Source: an uncultured Odoribacter sp. (GTDB lineage: Bacteria; Bacteroidota; Bacteroidia; Bacteroidales; Marinifilaceae). From it: DNA of 64,000 nt. The stretch spans positions 8,210-72,209 of the forward strand of contig CAJJNP010000001.1 in the NCBI GenBank assembly GCA_905193145.1, read 5' to 3'. Numbering within the stretch: position 1 is the stretch's first letter; the number at the start of each line of letters is the position of its first letter. The position numbers and the translations under genes were made by a program. The notes beneath the pieces are model-generated. The model was not told the DNA's origin and did no database searches. It was given only the letters and a program-made list of their open reading frames with translations. Of the stretch, positions 1 through 9,916 are shown in pieces.

Positions 1-7
1 TTTATTC

Positions 8-37
8 TTGAAATAATTGATATTATCCCTATATTTG
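8..37 (+). promoter_or_regulatory. frr promoter
   Basis: A TATATTTG box at 30-37 matches the Bacteroidota -7 consensus TAnnTTTG exactly. A TTG at 8-10 lies 19 nt upstream at the -33 position. Transcription would start near 44, leaving a leader of about 28 nt before the frr ATG at 72. Confidence 0.75.
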
Positions 38-71
38 CAACCATAAAGAATACACAAAAAAACGAACATAT

Positions 72-635
72 ATGAACGAGGAAGTTAAAATGTACATGGA
101 TGAGGCAAAAGAACTCATGCAAAATGCACTTGCCCATCTTGATAACGAACTGGCTAAAATCCGGGCAGGCAAAGCCAACCCCAAAATCCTGAATGATGTC
201 CTGGTAGACTACTACGGCTCACCTACCCCACTTTCCCAAGTTGCAAATATCACAGTACCAGATCCCCGCACCATCGCTGTACAGCCTTGGGAAAAGAGTA
301 TGTTGGCACCTATTCAAAAAGCTATTCTTGTAGCAAATCTCGGTTTTAATCCTGACAATAACGGCGAAATTGTACGAATCAATGTACCACCTTTGACAGA
401 AGAACGTCGTAAAGAATTGGTAAAGCAATCCAAAGGTGTCGGAGAAACAGCAAAAGTAAGTATTCGCAATGCCCGTCGTGATGCCATTGATGCATTCAAA
501 AAGATGGTGAAAGACGGACTTCCAGAAGATGCTGCTAAAGATGCAGAAGCTGAGGTCCAAAAAATGACTGATGCCTACAATAAGAAAGTAGATGAAATTC
601 TAGTACAGAAAGAAAAGGATATCATGACTATCTAA
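72..635 (+). CDS. frr: Ribosome recycling factor
   Basis: This 187-residue protein matches the RRF family at normal full length. In the cytoplasm RRF works with EF-G to split the post-termination ribosome and release mRNA and tRNA. Recognisable parts are the start of the long three-helix bundle (NELAKIRAGKANP, about residues 24-36), the domain II region (YYGSPTPLSQVANI, PDPRTIAVQPW) and the conserved PPLTEERRKELVKQ near residue 106. It is transcribed from its own consensus promoter and ends at a strong hairpin, so it appears monocistronic here. In many bacteria frr follows pyrH, but the window starts too late to show it. Assignment is secure. Confidence 0.97.
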   Translation: MNEEVKMYMDEAKELMQNALAHLDNELAKIRAGKANPKILNDVLVDYYGSPTPLSQVANITVPDPRTIAVQPWEKSMLAPIQKAILVANLGFNPDNNGEIVRINVPPLTEERRKELVKQSKGVGETAKVSIRNARRDAIDAFKKMVKDGLPEDAAKDAEAEVQKMTDAYNKKVDEILVQKEKDIMTI

Positions 636-653
636 ACTCTTTCTTCCAATAAA

Positions 654-687
654 AAGAACAGGATAATCCATGGATTACCCTGTTCTT
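654..687. terminator. Bidirectional terminator between frr and the lipoprotein operon
   Basis: A nearly perfect 34-nt palindrome has arms AAGAACAGG and CCTGTTCTT around a self-complementary centre. It sits between the convergent frr (plus) and Big_2/LRR lipoprotein (minus) genes, with A/T-rich flanks on both sides. Confidence 0.75.
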
Positions 688-702
688 CTCAACTTTAACC
701 TA

Positions 703-2562
703 CTATTTATATTCTACAACCGGTTTTATTTCCTCTCCGGCTGCATCTTTTACAGAGCAATATAAATTTGCCTCATTAAAACCTTTCGGAAGAATCACTT
801 TTGTCAGTTTAGGATGCGTTCCCTGTAGCTGTACATCTGCCAGTTTTTTCGCATTGGACAAATCTATCACCTCCAAAGCCGAAGCCTCATACAGATAAAA
901 ATCTGTCAATTCCGTCAACATTTCCAAACCTGTCAACGTAAAATTCGGATTACCTCCACAATATAGTGTTTTCAATTTCAGATTGCTTGTCACATTCAGA
1001 GACGGTGTAGCTGTACCATTAATCGTCAGTGATGAAAGATTTACCAAATGACTGATATCTCCTATTTCAAAAGCCGACGAATTAGAAGCACTAAAGGAAG
1101 CCAATTGCTTGTTCCCCGACAAATCAATACTCTGAATTTTTACACACTCCTCAATATCCAATAAAAGCAATTTTGTATTGGCTTTTAAATCCAATGTTGT
1201 CAACGGATTTTGCCCTAATTTCAATTCTTCTAAATCAGAATTCTTTGACAAGTCAACCGTTGTCAAGGCATTGTGACGGGCATCCAGCACTCTCAGATAT
1301 TTAAAATATTCAATACCTTGCAACGAAGCGATATCTTCCCACCATAAATCTAAATCTGCCACCTTTTCAGCCTCATCATCCGTTATCCGTCCGTTACCAT
1401 TGGCATCATAATCCATAAGCAAGGCACCCAAGAAATTGGCATCCGGAATTTCCAATGGTGTTCCTTTATCTTCTGAAACCACCACTTCACAAGTCGCCTC
1501 CTTATCACCACAAGTCGCCTTTATAACAGCAGTTCCAGCTGTAAGAGCCTTTACTACACCTACTCCGTTTTCCTCTACAACTGTCGCTACTTTTTCATCT
1601 GATGTACTCCACACAACCGTTTGATCCGTTGCATTATAGGGTTCTATTGTTGGACGTAAAGTAAAAGTGCCACCTTCACCTATTTCTTTATACGTATCGT
1701 AAAAACGGATGCTTTCCACCGGCTGGATGATTTTCACCGGCACTTCGCACCAGATAGAATCATTAATCCTAGCAGTCAACTTAGCCTCTCCGCCATAAAT
1801 TCCGGTTACAGTTCCTTCATGCACTTCCGCATAATCACTATTATCTATCGACCAACTTACATTCCGTTCGGTTGCATCTTCCGGCTCTATTTTCACCTTC
1901 ACTTCCACGCTCTCATTCACTTTCACCTCTATCATCTCCAACTCAAAAACGATAGCCGTTGCCGGAACGAAACGTTCAAATACAGACACGTGACAAACAG
2001 CCTCCAATTCACCCACCTTAAGCTGAATATCTGCTTTCCCGGCATGTACAGCAGTAACGATACCATCAGCGACAGTAACCACAGATTCATCGGAAGAACT
2101 CCATACCACCTCGTCTTTAGTCACCTCCAGACCCGGATACACCTCATAACTCATGTTAAATTGCTCTCTTTCCACTAACGTCAACTCCTCCTTTGAAAGT
2201 AGCAGCCCCTCTGTGCCAAACTTTCCTGCAGTAACGGTCACTGTCACCTCTGCATATCCATTTCCCACTTTCCCGGAAACAACGGTTGTTCCTGCCTTTA
2301 AACCTGTAATGACACCTTTCCCATCAACGGCTGCAATATCCGGTTCCTTACTAGTCCATACCACAACCGTATCGGTAGCATTAGCCGGAGCAAACGCTGA
2401 TACCATCTGAATCTTTTCTCCAACCTTCAAAGACGCCGTTTCCGTATTCAATGTCAATTTACTCACTTCAATGACAAGTATTTCTTTTTCATCTTCACAC
2501 GAAGCGAAGCAGGCTGCACACAATAATACCGCCCATAATATCAATTGTTTCATAATAATCAC
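703..2562 (-). CDS. Lipoprotein with Big_2 Ig-like repeats and leucine-rich repeats
   Basis: A 619-residue surface lipoprotein is predicted. The signal peptide ends in a lipobox (FASC), with the lipidated Cys at residue 22, or 19 if the second ATG at 2553 is used. Four bacterial Ig-like (Big_2) domains follow to about residue 365, each with the usual WSS.DE..VATV and G.ATI/V motifs. A dockerin-like or EF-hand-like stretch (DYDANGNGRITDDEAEKV) comes next, then leucine-rich repeats to the C-terminus. Such proteins are normally exposed on the Bacteroidota outer membrane for binding or adhesion; the ligand is unknown. It is the last gene of the minus-strand operon below the broken SusC gene, 7 nt after the BACON/Fib_succ gene. 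Confidence 0.8.
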   Translation of the reverse strand: MIIMKQLILWAVLLCAACFASCEDEKEILVIEVSKLTLNTETASLKVGEKIQMVSAFAPANATDTVVVWTSKEPDIAAVDGKGVITGLKAGTTVVSGKVGNGYAEVTVTVTAGKFGTEGLLLSKEELTLVEREQFNMSYEVYPGLEVTKDEVVWSSSDESVVTVADGIVTAVHAGKADIQLKVGELEAVCHVSVFERFVPATAIVFELEMIEVKVNESVEVKVKIEPEDATERNVSWSIDNSDYAEVHEGTVTGIYGGEAKLTARINDSIWCEVPVKIIQPVESIRFYDTYKEIGEGGTFTLRPTIEPYNATDQTVVWSTSDEKVATVVEENGVGVVKALTAGTAVIKATCGDKEATCEVVVSEDKGTPLEIPDANFLGALLMDYDANGNGRITDDEAEKVADLDLWWEDIASLQGIEYFKYLRVLDARHNALTTVDLSKNSDLEELKLGQNPLTTLDLKANTKLLLLDIEECVKIQSIDLSGNKQLASFSASNSSAFEIGDISHLVNLSSLTINGTATPSLNVTSNLKLKTLYCGGNPNFTLTGLEMLTELTDFYLYEASALEVIDLSNAKKLADVQLQGTHPKLTKVILPKGFNEANLYCSVKDAAGEEIKPVVEYK

Positions 2563-2569
2563 CTTTAAA

Positions 2570-4348
2570 TTATTTAGACTTAACGCATCTGACCGGTGCT
2601 CCGATAGCTCTTCTGTCTGCTATCATATCCAAACCAAACCCATTGCTAAATACAAATTGATAAGCATAAATTCCATCTGCTTCTGTCGGATTCACAGCGG
2701 CACTCCAATAATATCCATATCGCCCTTTTCCCCATGAATCTTTCAAGACTCCACTATCTTCATCCAACTTGGCAGCTGCAGGGAAGCTTAATACAGCCTG
2801 TGGCTCGCCCAAATCAGCATACATTTTTTCTATTTCCTGCAAGGTCTTGCCCGTTTTTTCAGTCGGATCTGTAAAAAATGTTGCAGAAGCATCTGCCGGC
2901 CAATATGAAACAGTCAACACATATTTGTCAGAATAATCTTTCGCATGGTTTTTATACTCCCAACACAAGAAATAGGCATCCGATTTCCCCTGACGTTTGA
3001 TACCATAATGCGTAAAATCATTACCCCAACCTTGATTTTTACGGAAATAATGCGCCTTCTGCTTTTTCACTCCTTCCGTTACTGCAAGAACCTGATCGGC
3101 ATGTACTATAGCACCACCCTTGTCAGCCGAAGAAGGCATAATTGTCAACCAGTCTTCATTAGTAGGCACTCTATATCCATCTGAAAAAGGACTTGCATTC
3201 TTCCAAAGATCATCTTTTTTCTCATCCAACCAATTATAAGGTATAGCTGTCACAGTTATAAAATTCTTATCTCCTGCATCCTCCTTATTTACAGCCACCT
3301 CACTTACTGCTAACGGACCTTCTGTCACGGCTTTATCTCCGGGCTCGAATCCTATATTACGTCCCCATTGATAATACAACCCATGAGTTGCTTCCCAGTC
3401 ATTTTCATAATCCACACTCTTGGCATACAAATTTCGGTCACACCATATCAAACCGGCAATTTCCACCTCCTCAAAGACAAAATCCGGAGCAGCCTGTTCT
3501 ATCATCAGTGAAGTCGTATAATTACCACACGCAAAATCCAAGGTGAAATTTCTAGGATTCTGCTTATTGGATGTCAAAACCAACTCCAACTCTGTTTTTC
3601 CGGCTTTTCCCTCCTTCACATTCAGTGTTCCGTATTCTGCCGGGATTTCAGTTGTACAAGTCCATGTAGCATTTGCATCCAACACCACTTTATAAGAACC
3701 GCCATCTTTCGTCGCCTGTACTTTTGATGGTTCCAGAATCACGCGATATGCTTCCTGTCTCACAATCACAAAATCCTCTGCCAAGCCACTGGAAAAAATG
3801 ATAAAACCGGCACGATTTTCCTGGGTTGTATTTTCAGCAGCACTTACATTCAGTTCCAGTTCTCCACCTGCACCCTCCACCTTATCAAGAGTACACCATT
3901 CCGGTTTCTGTTTTACACTCCAGTCATTATTCGCTGTCAATTTCAAAGCGACCTGTTCCACACCTGTAGGCAATAATTCCACTGTATCCTGCTCCACTTT
4001 CAGACTGTTTTCAGTCTGCACAATCCGAACATCCACCTTCGCTCCTCCAGCCTTGAAAGTCAAAACCATCTCTCTTCCCTCCTTTAATTCATTTGCCGGC
4101 ACAGTAATCTTCACACTTGCTGTTCCCGCTTCTCCTGAAGAGGGAGCAACCATAGCCCAACCACTTGCTGCCACACTCCAGGCAGTATTCATTTCAAGAT
4201 TTATTACTTTTTCTCCTCCTTGAAAATCAAAACTCAAACTTGTTTCATCACAGCCGATTTTATAATCCGGCAACACCGTTTCTGTGTCATTACAGGCCTG
4301 CATTCCAAGAATGCAAGCCATCAATATCATAAAAAAGAACTTATTCAT
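2570..4348 (-). CDS. Lipoprotein with BACON domains and a Fib_succ_major-type C-terminal domain
   Basis: The protein is 592 residues from the ATG at 4348, chosen because it places the signal peptide correctly with the lipobox Cys at residue 19; a start 18 nt upstream is also open. About three BACON-type beta-sandwich domains occupy roughly residues 25-290, each with the pattern W....P.W......G, often followed by VRQE or VQTE. The remaining part (IWCDRNLYA, YYQWGR, YRVPTNEDW, YYWSA, GAPVRCVK) matches the Fibrobacter succinogenes major paralogous domain. BACON domains are thought to anchor or bind glycoconjugates; the C-terminal domain has no defined activity. It overlaps the DUF4302 stop codon by 8 nt, indicating translational coupling. 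Confidence 0.78.
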   Translation of the reverse strand: MNKFFFMILMACILGMQACNDTETVLPDYKIGCDETSLSFDFQGGEKVINLEMNTAWSVAASGWAMVAPSSGEAGTASVKITVPANELKEGREMVLTFKAGGAKVDVRIVQTENSLKVEQDTVELLPTGVEQVALKLTANNDWSVKQKPEWCTLDKVEGAGGELELNVSAAENTTQENRAGFIIFSSGLAEDFVIVRQEAYRVILEPSKVQATKDGGSYKVVLDANATWTCTTEIPAEYGTLNVKEGKAGKTELELVLTSNKQNPRNFTLDFACGNYTTSLMIEQAAPDFVFEEVEIAGLIWCDRNLYAKSVDYENDWEATHGLYYQWGRNIGFEPGDKAVTEGPLAVSEVAVNKEDAGDKNFITVTAIPYNWLDEKKDDLWKNASPFSDGYRVPTNEDWLTIMPSSADKGGAIVHADQVLAVTEGVKKQKAHYFRKNQGWGNDFTHYGIKRQGKSDAYFLCWEYKNHAKDYSDKYVLTVSYWPADASATFFTDPTEKTGKTLQEIEKMYADLGEPQAVLSFPAAAKLDEDSGVLKDSWGKGRYGYYWSAAVNPTEADGIYAYQFVFSNGFGLDMIADRRAIGAPVRCVKSK

Positions 4349-5975
4349 TTCCACAAGTATTATCATTATATATATTTTCCGGGTTATCCTTCGGTTTAAT
4401 CAATGAATGTCCGTACATCATCTCCAACTTACGTCCTTCTGCCTTACAATCCTTATAGAATTTCTTGATATTCTCTCCACATACTGCCGATTTCGGGATA
4501 TAAAGCGATTTCAGATTCCGTTGTACGGAAGCATCCAATCCGATAATATCTGCCATTTTACTAATGGATTTATCACTCTCATGCTGTTCCTCTCCACCGC
4601 CGGAGTTTATCCAAACGGTTTCCAGCGAAGTACAACCGGTAATATCAAGACTTTGCCAACCATTCTGTTGGGCATACAAACCAACCAATTTGGTAGCTCC
4701 GCTCACATTCAAGCGGAAATTCGTTGTATCACACATATGCGCATACACATTTTTCAAATTTTTACATGATGTCCTCAAATCCACCTCTTTCAACAGAGGA
4801 TTATAAGTAAACACAACCTCTTCCAACTCTTCCAGATGGTCATATTTGATTGTTGTCAGCTTCATATTCATCATGACTACCAATTTGCGCAGTTTCTTGT
4901 TCTTCGACACATCTATCTTCGAATCCGTTCCGAAAATACCCATGATGGATAGAGACCTTAAATTAGGCAAATACTCCAATCCATAAAAATCAGAATAATC
5001 CTTCGCCTGGACATCCAACATCTCCACCTTTGCCAATTCAGGATCTTTCGTCCAAATCCAACAGGGACCTGTCAATACGTCTGAATTCTGAGTTATCAAC
5101 TCCGGTAAAAATTGAGGATGAATATATCTCGGATTTGTCACATCCACCTGTTTCATACTCACATTCAAATTCCCATCCGTATAAATCGTTTTTCTTGAAT
5201 CGTCATACATCAGCTCTCCGATTTTTTTATCTCCCCATTGTATTGTATCCAGCATCACAATACGAGAGCGTGTGATAGCAAAACGATGCAATTTAGCCTC
5301 TCCTTCTTCTCCTTCTACAACAATATAACGCTTCTTACCATCAAATTCTACATATTTTTCCTTGCCTTCGCCCACCAGCTGATGGTCTACTATAATGGAA
5401 TTCGAGGACAACATCTCCAACTTTTCCGAAAAATCAGACATTCCCCTGAAATCCCAGTCAATGCTTTCAGCCCTGCGTAAATACAAACGGGTCACGTCTG
5501 TCAAATCAGTCTTACTGCGCAATACCACCAAATCATCCGATGCCGATTCGATTACAAATTGAAACTCTCCCCCCTTCATGCCAGCACCTGTCGGAGAATC
5601 AAAATTAACCGAATGCCAACGGGTAAAGATACAGGCAGACTCAAACACCAATTCAGGATGTTGTCCGACACCCACTCTATAAGGTACATTTTCCTCCACA
5701 GACTTTAAATTGGCAAATCCAACTTCTTCATTCTTAATTTTCACATTACCATTTGCATCAAACTTCAGCAAAACCACAAAACCGCCCACATCTTCCACCG
5801 AAGTATAATATCCAATCCAACCATTTTCCGGTTTCATTAAAATATCTGCATATTCGCCGGTAATTCCTTCAATTCTGTCTTCTGGAGACTGGTCAAACAG
5901 ATATTCCGGTTCCAAGTCTTCGCAGGCATACATCAATGCCAATGCTGCAATCAATATATATTTAAAAAGTCGCAT
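4341..5975 (-). CDS. DUF4302 lipoprotein with C-terminal leucine-rich repeats
   Basis: A 544-residue lipoprotein with Cys18 after a short hydrophobic signal (LMYAC). The N-terminal half carries DUF4302 hallmarks: FDQSPEDRI, EYADILMKPENGW, GGFVVLLKFDANG. From about residue 310 there are irregular leucine-rich repeats (LPNLRSLSI, KLRKLVV, LEELEEV). DUF4302 proteins commonly sit beside SusC, SusD and a putative zinc metallopeptidase in Bacteroidales. That agrees with the peptidase remnant 13 nt upstream. No enzymatic role is known; a surface-binding accessory to a TonB-dependent uptake locus is inferred. Confidence 0.78.
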   Translation of the reverse strand: MRLFKYILIAALALMYACEDLEPEYLFDQSPEDRIEGITGEYADILMKPENGWIGYYTSVEDVGGFVVLLKFDANGNVKIKNEEVGFANLKSVEENVPYRVGVGQHPELVFESACIFTRWHSVNFDSPTGAGMKGGEFQFVIESASDDLVVLRSKTDLTDVTRLYLRRAESIDWDFRGMSDFSEKLEMLSSNSIIVDHQLVGEGKEKYVEFDGKKRYIVVEGEEGEAKLHRFAITRSRIVMLDTIQWGDKKIGELMYDDSRKTIYTDGNLNVSMKQVDVTNPRYIHPQFLPELITQNSDVLTGPCWIWTKDPELAKVEMLDVQAKDYSDFYGLEYLPNLRSLSIMGIFGTDSKIDVSKNKKLRKLVVMMNMKLTTIKYDHLEELEEVVFTYNPLLKEVDLRTSCKNLKNVYAHMCDTTNFRLNVSGATKLVGLYAQQNGWQSLDITGCTSLETVWINSGGGEEQHESDKSISKMADIIGLDASVQRNLKSLYIPKSAVCGENIKKFYKDCKAEGRKLEMMYGHSLIKPKDNPENIYNDNTCGNE

Positions 5976-5988
5976 AATTCTCTTCTAT

Positions 5989-6246
5989 TTAATTTACACT
6001 ACTAATCCGTTGCTGTATAATATCCCGCAAACGGACAATATCTATTGAAAAATTAGATTTATAATAAGTCACCATCAAATCATATTTCTGCTGCAAGCGC
6101 GCTCTGCCCGGATTCAATCCATCATAATCTTCAGTTGTTTCATCTTTCTGCTCCAAATACTTTGAAGTGAAATCATTTTCAGACATCGTCAGGAACAGAC
6201 CCACAAAATCGGCAAAGTCTTCATGCTTGGAGGATGTCGCATACGA
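5989..6246 (-). pseudogene. C-terminal remnant of a putative zinc-binding metallopeptidase (Peptidase_Mx1-like)
   Basis: Read in the frame of the annotated tail, codons continue upstream of the GTG at 6204 as YATSSKHEDFADFVGLFL and then stop making sense at about 6246, where the SusC sequence begins. The pattern YA.(S)..EDFA(D/E) and the ending with NFSIDIVRLRDIIQQR resemble the C-terminal end of the PF15890-type putative zinc peptidases usually encoded between SusD and DUF4302 genes. Only about 85 residues remain, so the catalytic HExxH part is absent. Family assignment from such a short tail is moderately certain. Confidence 0.62.
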
Positions 6247-7076
6247 TTACCACGAATCGTCACTTGAGGAGCAGAACCAAACGTACTGGATACATTATTT
6301 ACCGATACACCGGCAATCTGTCCCTGTAAAGAGCTGGTAACATCAGGCAAACCTTCCAACAAATTACCTTCGGCCTTCATGACAGAAGCAGAACCGGTAA
6401 AAAGTTTACGATCAATCTTTTGATAGCCGGTCACGACTACACTCTCCATCTGCACAGTTTCTTCTTCCAACTTAATCGAAATCGTTTGCTTTACGGGTAA
6501 AGAAACAGTTACCTCTTTTGTCTTATATCCCACAAAAGAGACTTTCAACACCACACTTTTCTGACCAGCCTCAGCCATCAAGCGAAAGGCGAAATCCCCA
6601 TCAATGCCGGCAGATGTTCCCAGAGTTGTACCCTTCACCTGTACAGTCGCTCCAGGTAATGGTTGTCCTTTGCTGTCTTTTACAATACCCTTTATTTCAA
6701 CTTGATTTCCCTTTTGCTGAGTATTCATTGAAATAACAATCAGATCATCCATTACTTCGTATACATACTTATCCCCCAAGATCTGGTCTAACACTTGCTG
6801 CAAAGTTCCCTCCTTTACTGAGACAGATACCTTCTCATCCGCATTAAACAGATCATTATTGAAAAAAAACTTATAGCCGGTCTGTTTTTCTATCGTACGA
6901 AATACCATCTCTATTGCCTGATTGTCTACATTCAGACTAATCTGCTGTGCATTGGAACTGGCATACGTATTAAATACTAAAAACACACTTAAAATGAGAG
7001 TCAACCTCATAACTTTTACCCATTTTTGAACACAAAATCTTCTAAGGCAAATTTTGTTTTCTCGTAATTTACCCAT
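6189..7076 (-). pseudogene. Truncated SusC/RagA-type TonB-dependent receptor with STN domain
   Basis: The reading frame encodes 295 residues where the family has about 1000-1150. Visible parts in order: signal region (TLILSVFLVFNTYASSNAQ), a secretin/TonB N-terminal STN domain (about 45-115, marking receptors that signal through FecR), a carboxypeptidase-like beta-sandwich (about 128-215, IKGIVKDSKGQPLPGATV), then the start of the plug (VVVTGYQKIDRK, LQGQIAGVSV). After the plug motif VTIRGNR the sequence leaves the family. The last 17 codons are out-of-frame metallopeptidase DNA. The whole beta-barrel is missing, so the product cannot transport. Any remaining function would have to come from the STN domain alone. 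Confidence 0.85.
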
Positions 7077-7103
7077 AACTTTAGACTTTAATTTTTACCA
7101 AAC

Positions 7104-7160
7104 TTCTAATGATTTTTTCATTAGAGTAAATACATGCCCTGTACTTGCCCTACAGGGCAT
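7104..7160 (-). terminator. Stem-loops between fecR and the susC remnant
   Basis: A perfect 10-bp stem (ATGCCCTGTA / TACAGGGCAT, 7134-7160) lies 4 nt after the FecR stop. A second small hairpin (TCTAATGA / TCATTAGA, 7104-7126) follows, with T-rich sequence. It may attenuate transcription from the regulatory genes into the receptor gene. Confidence 0.5.
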
Positions 7161-7164
7161 ATTT

Positions 7165-8271
7165 TTACTCTAAAACTACTTGATTTCCACTAACTTTAAT
7201 TGTTATTCCCACAGCTTTACAAATGGCTTTAAACGCCTCTTCTTTTTCTTTATTACGATCAATGGCTCCCGTAAAAATCTTTGTCCGCAAAGCATCATCT
7301 TTAAAGAAATATTCAAAATCATACCACCTTTGCATTGTCTTTAAAATCTCTTCCAACTCCAATCTTCTAAAGACAAACAATCCATCTTTCCAGGCTGTAT
7401 AAAGAGACAAATCGACTTCTCTGACATCTATCTTTTTCTCCGCTAACATTGCCTGCTCTCCCGGAACCAGCACAACCTCCTCCTCTCCACTTTTTACCCG
7501 CAAACTTCCTTCCACCAACGTAGTTGCCACTTGTTCCGTGTAGCAGTTTACATTAAAACTTGTTCCCAACACCTGTAATTCAGCCTGATTGACCTCCACT
7601 TTAAAAGGAGCATCCGGATTCTTTGCGATTTCAAAATAAGCCTCGCCATAATTTAATATGACTTTCCGCTCTTTGCTGCCAAAACGGCTTGGAAACAAAA
7701 GTTCAGTCTCAGCGTTCAGATAGACACAGCTACCATCTGCTAACTCCAGTTTGTAGTTTTTCTTTCTGGGAATCCGCAACACATTATATTCAACCTTCTC
7801 TTCAGCAACCGGTTCTTCCTTCGTTTTTTCCGTTGTTTCTTCCTTAAAACTCAAACAGGCATCTCCTTTCTCCACCACAGCCACATCACCTTCCTGCCCC
7901 ACCACTGTCTTTCCGAAAGCCGGCAAACTGATTCTGTCCTTGCCCGACACTATCAGCTCCACCTCGTCCGAAACATTCCGATTCTCTACTACCATCGGCA
8001 CATCTTCCACACTTCCTCCTATATTCCAATAAAACAATGCTATCCCCACCACTAAAGCCACCATTGCCGCTGTCGAATAACTATATATACGGACAATTCG
8101 ACGATGTCTGATTCTTCCCTTCAATTCACGTAGCCTGCACTCCACGTCAAAATGTCCTGTTTCAGCCAATTTTCCTATTTCATTGACAACAGGTTTCACA
8201 TCACTATCGTGAAGATTCTTTCTCTCCAGAATCGAAGCCAGCACTTTCCATACATCAAATTGTCCTTTCAT
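7165..8271 (-). CDS. FecR-family anti-sigma factor
   Basis: A 368-residue inner-membrane regulator. The N-terminal cytoplasmic segment (about 1-62) should bind the ECF sigma factor. One transmembrane helix (AAMVALVVGIALFYW, about 68-85) is followed by the periplasmic FecR domain, including YKLELADGSCVYLNAETELLFP and VLGTSFNVNCY. The end (about 300-368, LEEILKTMQRWYDFEY) is the DUF4974-type domain that contacts the STN domain of a TonB receptor. The intact gene, with an intact sigma factor upstream and a broken receptor downstream, means the normal signal input is lost unless another receptor substitutes. Confidence 0.9.
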   Translation of the reverse strand: MKGQFDVWKVLASILERKNLHDSDVKPVVNEIGKLAETGHFDVECRLRELKGRIRHRRIVRIYSYSTAAMVALVVGIALFYWNIGGSVEDVPMVVENRNVSDEVELIVSGKDRISLPAFGKTVVGQEGDVAVVEKGDACLSFKEETTEKTKEEPVAEEKVEYNVLRIPRKKNYKLELADGSCVYLNAETELLFPSRFGSKERKVILNYGEAYFEIAKNPDAPFKVEVNQAELQVLGTSFNVNCYTEQVATTLVEGSLRVKSGEEEVVLVPGEQAMLAEKKIDVREVDLSLYTAWKDGLFVFRRLELEEILKTMQRWYDFEYFFKDDALRTKIFTGAIDRNKEKEEAFKAICKAVGITIKVSGNQVVLE

Positions 8272-8291
8272 AGCTTACAAATATTTATTTA

Positions 8292-9833
8292 CTAATTTAC
8301 CGGTTTTGCAGGAGCATTGTCAAATCCAAAGCCAGCCTGCTGTAAACAGATAGCTTCCCAATCATATTTATTGGTCCAATCGTATTTCTTTCTGACAATT
8401 GTCTCGTTACCCTCTTCATCTTCCTCAATATCAGCATATTCCCAATTTAAAATTTCTGTCGGAATCGAACCGCTCAATTTATTCTTAGAAACATCCAATT
8501 TTCTCATTCTTTCCGGTTTCACACACTCTTTCGGCAATGTCCCTTCTAAATTATTTTCTCCTAATTGCAATACTTCTAAATCTTTTAAATCACCTATTCC
8601 AACAGGTATTTCACCAGTAAATTTACATTTCCATGCATGAAATTCTTTCAAAGAAGTCAATGTAGTCAAGAACTCAAGTGTTCCTGTAAAAGTATTTTGA
8701 GACAGATAAACTGCTTCCAACTTATCCATTCCTGTTAAGTCAATTTTACCACGCATCTTATTCCAAGCCAAATCCAAATAAGTCAGACTTGTCATATTTT
8801 TTAAATTTGCCGGCACCTCACCATCCAATTTATTAGTCGTCAGATTTAATATTTTCAATTCCGTCAAATTACATATAGACTCTGGGACACTTCCTGTCAA
8901 GCTTCCATTCTTCAATGTCAACTCTTGCAAATGCTTCAATTCACCTATTTCTGCGGGAATTTCTCCAGTAATACCATTACCAAACATAATTCTCAACACC
9001 TCCAGCTTTTTCAAATCTTTTAAATCAGCTATCAATCTTCCATTCAATCCCTGTTCTTCAGCATCAAAAATCAACTTAGTCACACGTCCTTCGCTATTTA
9101 CAGAAACATGAGCCCATTCTTCCACTGGAATCTTATTATCCCAACCATAATTGCTACTCCAACTTTTTCCATTTAACGAATTATACAATTTCATCAACAC
9201 TTCTTTTTCGCGTTTTAAAATGGTTTCCATACTTTCACCGTCCTGAATCAGAACCAACTCCTTGGAAATCTCGCCCATTTTAAATATCACCTTGCCTTCA
9301 CGCGGTTCCCCTTCATTGGCATTTACCGTTACATCCACGACTGCCGCACCGGCTGCACCCTCCATCGCCGACAATTCAGCCCATTCCGGTTTGCTCTCCA
9401 CATTCCAAGCCGCCGTTCCTCTTAACTCTAACGTTTTCGTATCTCCGGAATAAGTATAGCGCAAAGTATCTGCCGTCAATCTCAAATCCACCAATCCGGC
9501 CTGTTCCACCTTTACCACCACCGGCTCTGCACTACCTGCCAAAAATTTCACCTCTGCGCTACGAGCATCTGCATTTTCATTTGCCGCTACCGTCATTTTC
9601 ACACTTTTCACATCTGCACCACCACCATTAGGTGAAAAATCTATCCATTCAGGCTTACCGGATATCTCCCAAGCTACGGTAGCCGAAAGCGTACCTTCCA
9701 CTTCTCCTCCGGACGCTTCAAAAGTTGTCTGTGCAAATTGCACACTCAAAGAATCTTTACCCTCCGTCTCGTCATCACTGCATGCGAACAAAGACGTAAG
9801 CAAGATTGCCAAAACATAAAATCCTTTCTTCAT
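8292..9833 (-). CDS. BACON-domain lipoprotein with plant-type leucine-rich repeats
   Basis: A 513-residue lipoprotein (LTSLFAC, Cys18). Two BACON-like domains (about 25-110 and 115-200) each contain (K)PEW and a small-residue GGA/GAA turn. Residues 215-460 form leucine-rich repeats of the L..L.L..N.L.G.IP type (ITGEIPAEIGEL, LTGSVPESI, LDGEVPANL). These repeats form solenoid binding surfaces, so an exposed ligand-binding protein is likely. It lies between the sigma-factor and FecR genes, 20 nt before fecR, an uncommon position because sigma and FecR genes are usually adjacent. Confidence 0.78.
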   Translation of the reverse strand: MKKGFYVLAILLTSLFACSDDETEGKDSLSVQFAQTTFEASGGEVEGTLSATVAWEISGKPEWIDFSPNGGGADVKSVKMTVAANENADARSAEVKFLAGSAEPVVVKVEQAGLVDLRLTADTLRYTYSGDTKTLELRGTAAWNVESKPEWAELSAMEGAAGAAVVDVTVNANEGEPREGKVIFKMGEISKELVLIQDGESMETILKREKEVLMKLYNSLNGKSWSSNYGWDNKIPVEEWAHVSVNSEGRVTKLIFDAEEQGLNGRLIADLKDLKKLEVLRIMFGNGITGEIPAEIGELKHLQELTLKNGSLTGSVPESICNLTELKILNLTTNKLDGEVPANLKNMTSLTYLDLAWNKMRGKIDLTGMDKLEAVYLSQNTFTGTLEFLTTLTSLKEFHAWKCKFTGEIPVGIGDLKDLEVLQLGENNLEGTLPKECVKPERMRKLDVSKNKLSGSIPTEILNWEYADIEEDEEGNETIVRKKYDWTNKYDWEAICLQQAGFGFDNAPAKPVN

Positions 9834-9916
9834 AATGTTGTAGTTTTAGATAAATAATTTACACTAATAACACTCGAAAAGAAAAAAGGGTAGGTCAAAA
9901 ATCAAAAAAAAATATA

